The notes under the pieces were generated by a model. The model searched no databases and was not told where the DNA came from. It saw only the letters and a program-made list of their open reading frames with translations. Shown one piece after another: positions 62,492 to 64,000 of a stretch of 64,000 nucleotides of DNA. The stretch's first letter is position 1; each line of letters starts with the position of its first letter. Made by a program: the position numbers and the translations under genes. Source of the stretch: Bremerella sp. JC817 (GTDB lineage: Bacteria > Planctomycetota > Planctomycetia > Pirellulales > Pirellulaceae); assembly GCF_040718835.1 (NCBI RefSeq), contig NZ_JBFEFG010000266.1:124001-188000 (forward strand), given 5' to 3'.

Positions 62492-63337
62492 TTATGGGAG
62501 GACGTAGCGAAGGCTGTTACGGATTGGTTGGCCTTCGGTGTACACCTTTGGCTGGCCCAACAGGCCCCGGCCCACGTACGAGTTGTCACTCATCGAGAAG
62601 ATCGGCAACACCGGGCGGAACGATGTGCGATCGACCGGGTAGACCGCGGCCGGAGGAACGGCGACCGGGGCCGACACGATCGGTGGACTCAGGACTGGAG
62701 CGGTACCGACGGGCGGATTGTTGTAGGTCACCTGAGTAACCGGGCGATAAACGGTTACTGGGGTGCCCGTGGTGCTGTAGACCGGCGTCGAATAAGCCGC
62801 CGGCGTGTTGTACTGAACTCGCTGCACCGAGTTGTTGATTGTATGCCACGCATTCGGCTGGACAGGTTCGACATAGTAGGTCGACTCGGTTGGGTAGGTA
62901 CCGTACTCAACACGCTGAACAGTCGTCTGCTGCTGCAGTGGTTGAGGGTTGTCGTAGATGACCGTTCGCGGCTCATTGGAATACTGCACGATCGTTTCCT
63001 GCGAGCTTGGCGGCGTGTAAGCAGTCGGAGTCAACGACTGAATCGGTTCGCCAACATAAGTCCGCATGGTGGGATTTCGCTGGGCTGGCGTTGGCTGCCC
63101 GGCAATGTTTTGCATGGCGGAAGTTCGCTGAATCGTCCCGGTCTGGTCGGCGGTACCATTCGAGGACGAAAGAGCGATCGCGTTTGGATCTTTCAGGTCG
63201 CCAGGGGCGGCCATCTGGGTGATGGGGCGACCTTCGTTGTACGTGGCGTCGACCCACTTCCAAGTTGGTGCCTGGGCATAAATCGCCGCAGGAGCCGCAA
63301 ACATAACGCAGGCGGCAAGCGTGGTCTTCCTGAACAT
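62492..63337 (-). CDS. Secreted Pro/Thr/Gln-rich low-complexity protein
   Basis: 281 residues with a signal peptide (LAACVMFAAPAAIYAQ). After a short ordered part (APTWKWVDATYNEGRP) the sequence becomes rich in Pro, Thr, Val, Tyr and Gln, with irregular repeats such as TVQRVEYGTYP / NSVQRVQYNTP and PVTVYRPVTQVTY. The C-terminus (GRGLLGQPKVYTEGQPIRN) is more ordered. No catalytic motif or Cys in the mature part. It looks like a structural or surface/matrix protein. Own promoter region upstream and a strong terminator behind it. Confidence 0.75.
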   Translation of the reverse strand: MFRKTTLAACVMFAAPAAIYAQAPTWKWVDATYNEGRPITQMAAPGDLKDPNAIALSSSNGTADQTGTIQRTSAMQNIAGQPTPAQRNPTMRTYVGEPIQSLTPTAYTPPSSQETIVQYSNEPRTVIYDNPQPLQQQTTVQRVEYGTYPTESTYYVEPVQPNAWHTINNSVQRVQYNTPAAYSTPVYSTTGTPVTVYRPVTQVTYNNPPVGTAPVLSPPIVSAPVAVPPAAVYPVDRTSFRPVLPIFSMSDNSYVGRGLLGQPKVYTEGQPIRNSLRYVLP

Positions 63338-63631
63338 CGTAAAGCCTCATTTCTTTAACAGGGTCATTTGGGGAACGCACTTCCATAGTGCAACCGCTAT
63401 GCCGAGAAGGCAAACAATTCGCCAAATGTCCCTGACAGCATCGCCAGACGGCATTGCCAGCATAACCGCTTAAGTCCAGCGGCAATCGAGGTTTCAAGTC
63501 GATCGAAGAAATCGAAAGTTTCGTCAGCGATTGCCTGGTGCCAGCATGACACCATCACCCTTCGTCTGGCGATCGTTGTAAGAATTGCAACACGTTTCCC
63601 AAATCGACTGCGATCGAAAAGGGGAGATCGG

Positions 63632-64000
63632 TCACTCGGCGGTCTCGTTGGCTCGCAGGGCATCGGCCTCTTGCAGGATCTGCTCTGGGACTTTGCCAAT
63701 CAGGAAAAGCGTGCCGATCAACGCAGCCACTCCCAGCACATGACACAACCAAACCGGCACGCCAAACGCCACCGGCACCGTACCCACCACGACCGAAAGT
63801 CCGGCGCCGAGAAGTGCGTAAGGCATCTGCGTGCGCACGTGGGCCATGTGATGACAGCCACAGCTTTGCGAAGAAAGAATCGTCGTGTCCGAAATCGGCG
63901 AGCAGTGGTCACCGAAGATCGCTCCGGCCAGAACGCTTCCGACCACCGACAACAAAATCGGATCGGCGATATCGAGGGCCTGGCCACCGGCCGTCAGCAT
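63632..64000 (-). CDS. NhaC-family Na+/H+ antiporter (N-terminus beyond the window)
   Basis: Only the C-terminal 123 residues are in the window; the frame is open at 64000, so the ATG there is not taken as a start. The GAIFGDHCSPISDTTILSS motif is diagnostic of the NhaC/ArsB-like antiporters, followed by CGCHHMAHVRTQMPYALLGAGLS and two hydrophobic spans. It should exchange sodium for protons across the inner membrane. The stop is TGA at 63632-63634. Its upstream neighbours are outside the window. Confidence 0.85.
   Translation of the reverse strand: MLTAGGQALDIADPILLSVVGSVLAGAIFGDHCSPISDTTILSSQSCGCHHMAHVRTQMPYALLGAGLSVVVGTVPVAFGVPVWLCHVLGVAALIGTLFLIGKVPEQILQEADALRANETAE

Overview
The window looks like a piece of a planctomycete chromosome, most likely from the Pirellulales (Blastopirellula/Bremerella-like). 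This is an inference from gene content: two squalene-hopene-cyclase-family genes, HpnH, an HpnN-like RND exporter, a DUF116-prenyl synthase fusion, partner-switching regulators, a Tat-exported carbonic anhydrase, a PEGA lipoprotein and many Planctomycete-style proteins of unknown function. Base composition is fairly even and moderately GC-rich. No rRNA, tRNA, CRISPR, insertion sequence, phage or integrase was seen. It reads as core chromosome.

Layout. 0-6 kb: truncated carbonic anhydrase, an outer-membrane-type protein, a response regulator/HATPase fusion and an MlaE-MlaF-MlaD lipid transport operon. 6-13.5 kb: a structured hairpin-rich spacer, a PEGA lipoprotein, a PP2C phosphatase, an LptF/G permease, a sugar-phosphate isomerase-like protein and the divergent queuosine genes queF and queE. 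13.6-22 kb: a long FHA/coiled-coil membrane protein, a DksA-like factor, an HtrA-like protease, a nucleoside hydrolase, trpD with an overlapping MFS gene, and a STAS protein. 22.5-31.5 kb: HpnN-like transporter, a 32-residue very basic protein, a FabZ-like dehydratase, rhomboid protease, trmB, purF and proB. 31.5-35.4 kb: sodium/solute symporter with its DUF3311 partner and a Tat-exported FAD oxidoreductase.

Two regions stand out. At 35.4-41.2 kb, three tightly packed minus-strand genes encode an SHC-family cyclase, a DUF116-polyprenyl synthase fusion and a chorismate-lyase-like protein. They face a divergent radical SAM protein. This looks like a dedicated terpenoid pathway separate from the canonical hopanoid genes shc-hpnH at 55.7-58.9 kb. 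At 42.6-50.7 kb, seven minus-strand genes behind one recognisable promoter encode an acyl-activating enzyme, an aldehyde dehydrogenase of the acylating type, an iron-type alcohol dehydrogenase, a PQQ-like beta-propeller, a HemN-like radical SAM enzyme, a GcvH-like lipoyl carrier and a two-cluster ferredoxin. The arrangement suggests carboxylate-to-alcohol reduction coupled to a lipoyl/radical SAM/ferredoxin branch. I do not know of a described system with this composition.

The rest (51-64 kb) holds a SNF2-type ATPase with a conserved unknown neighbour, a membrane/SRPBCC fusion, a GT-C-type glycosyltransferase, a DapA-family aldolase, a low-complexity secreted protein and the end of an NhaC antiporter. 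Several convergent pairs are closed by shared bidirectional hairpins or by four-base stop-codon overlaps.
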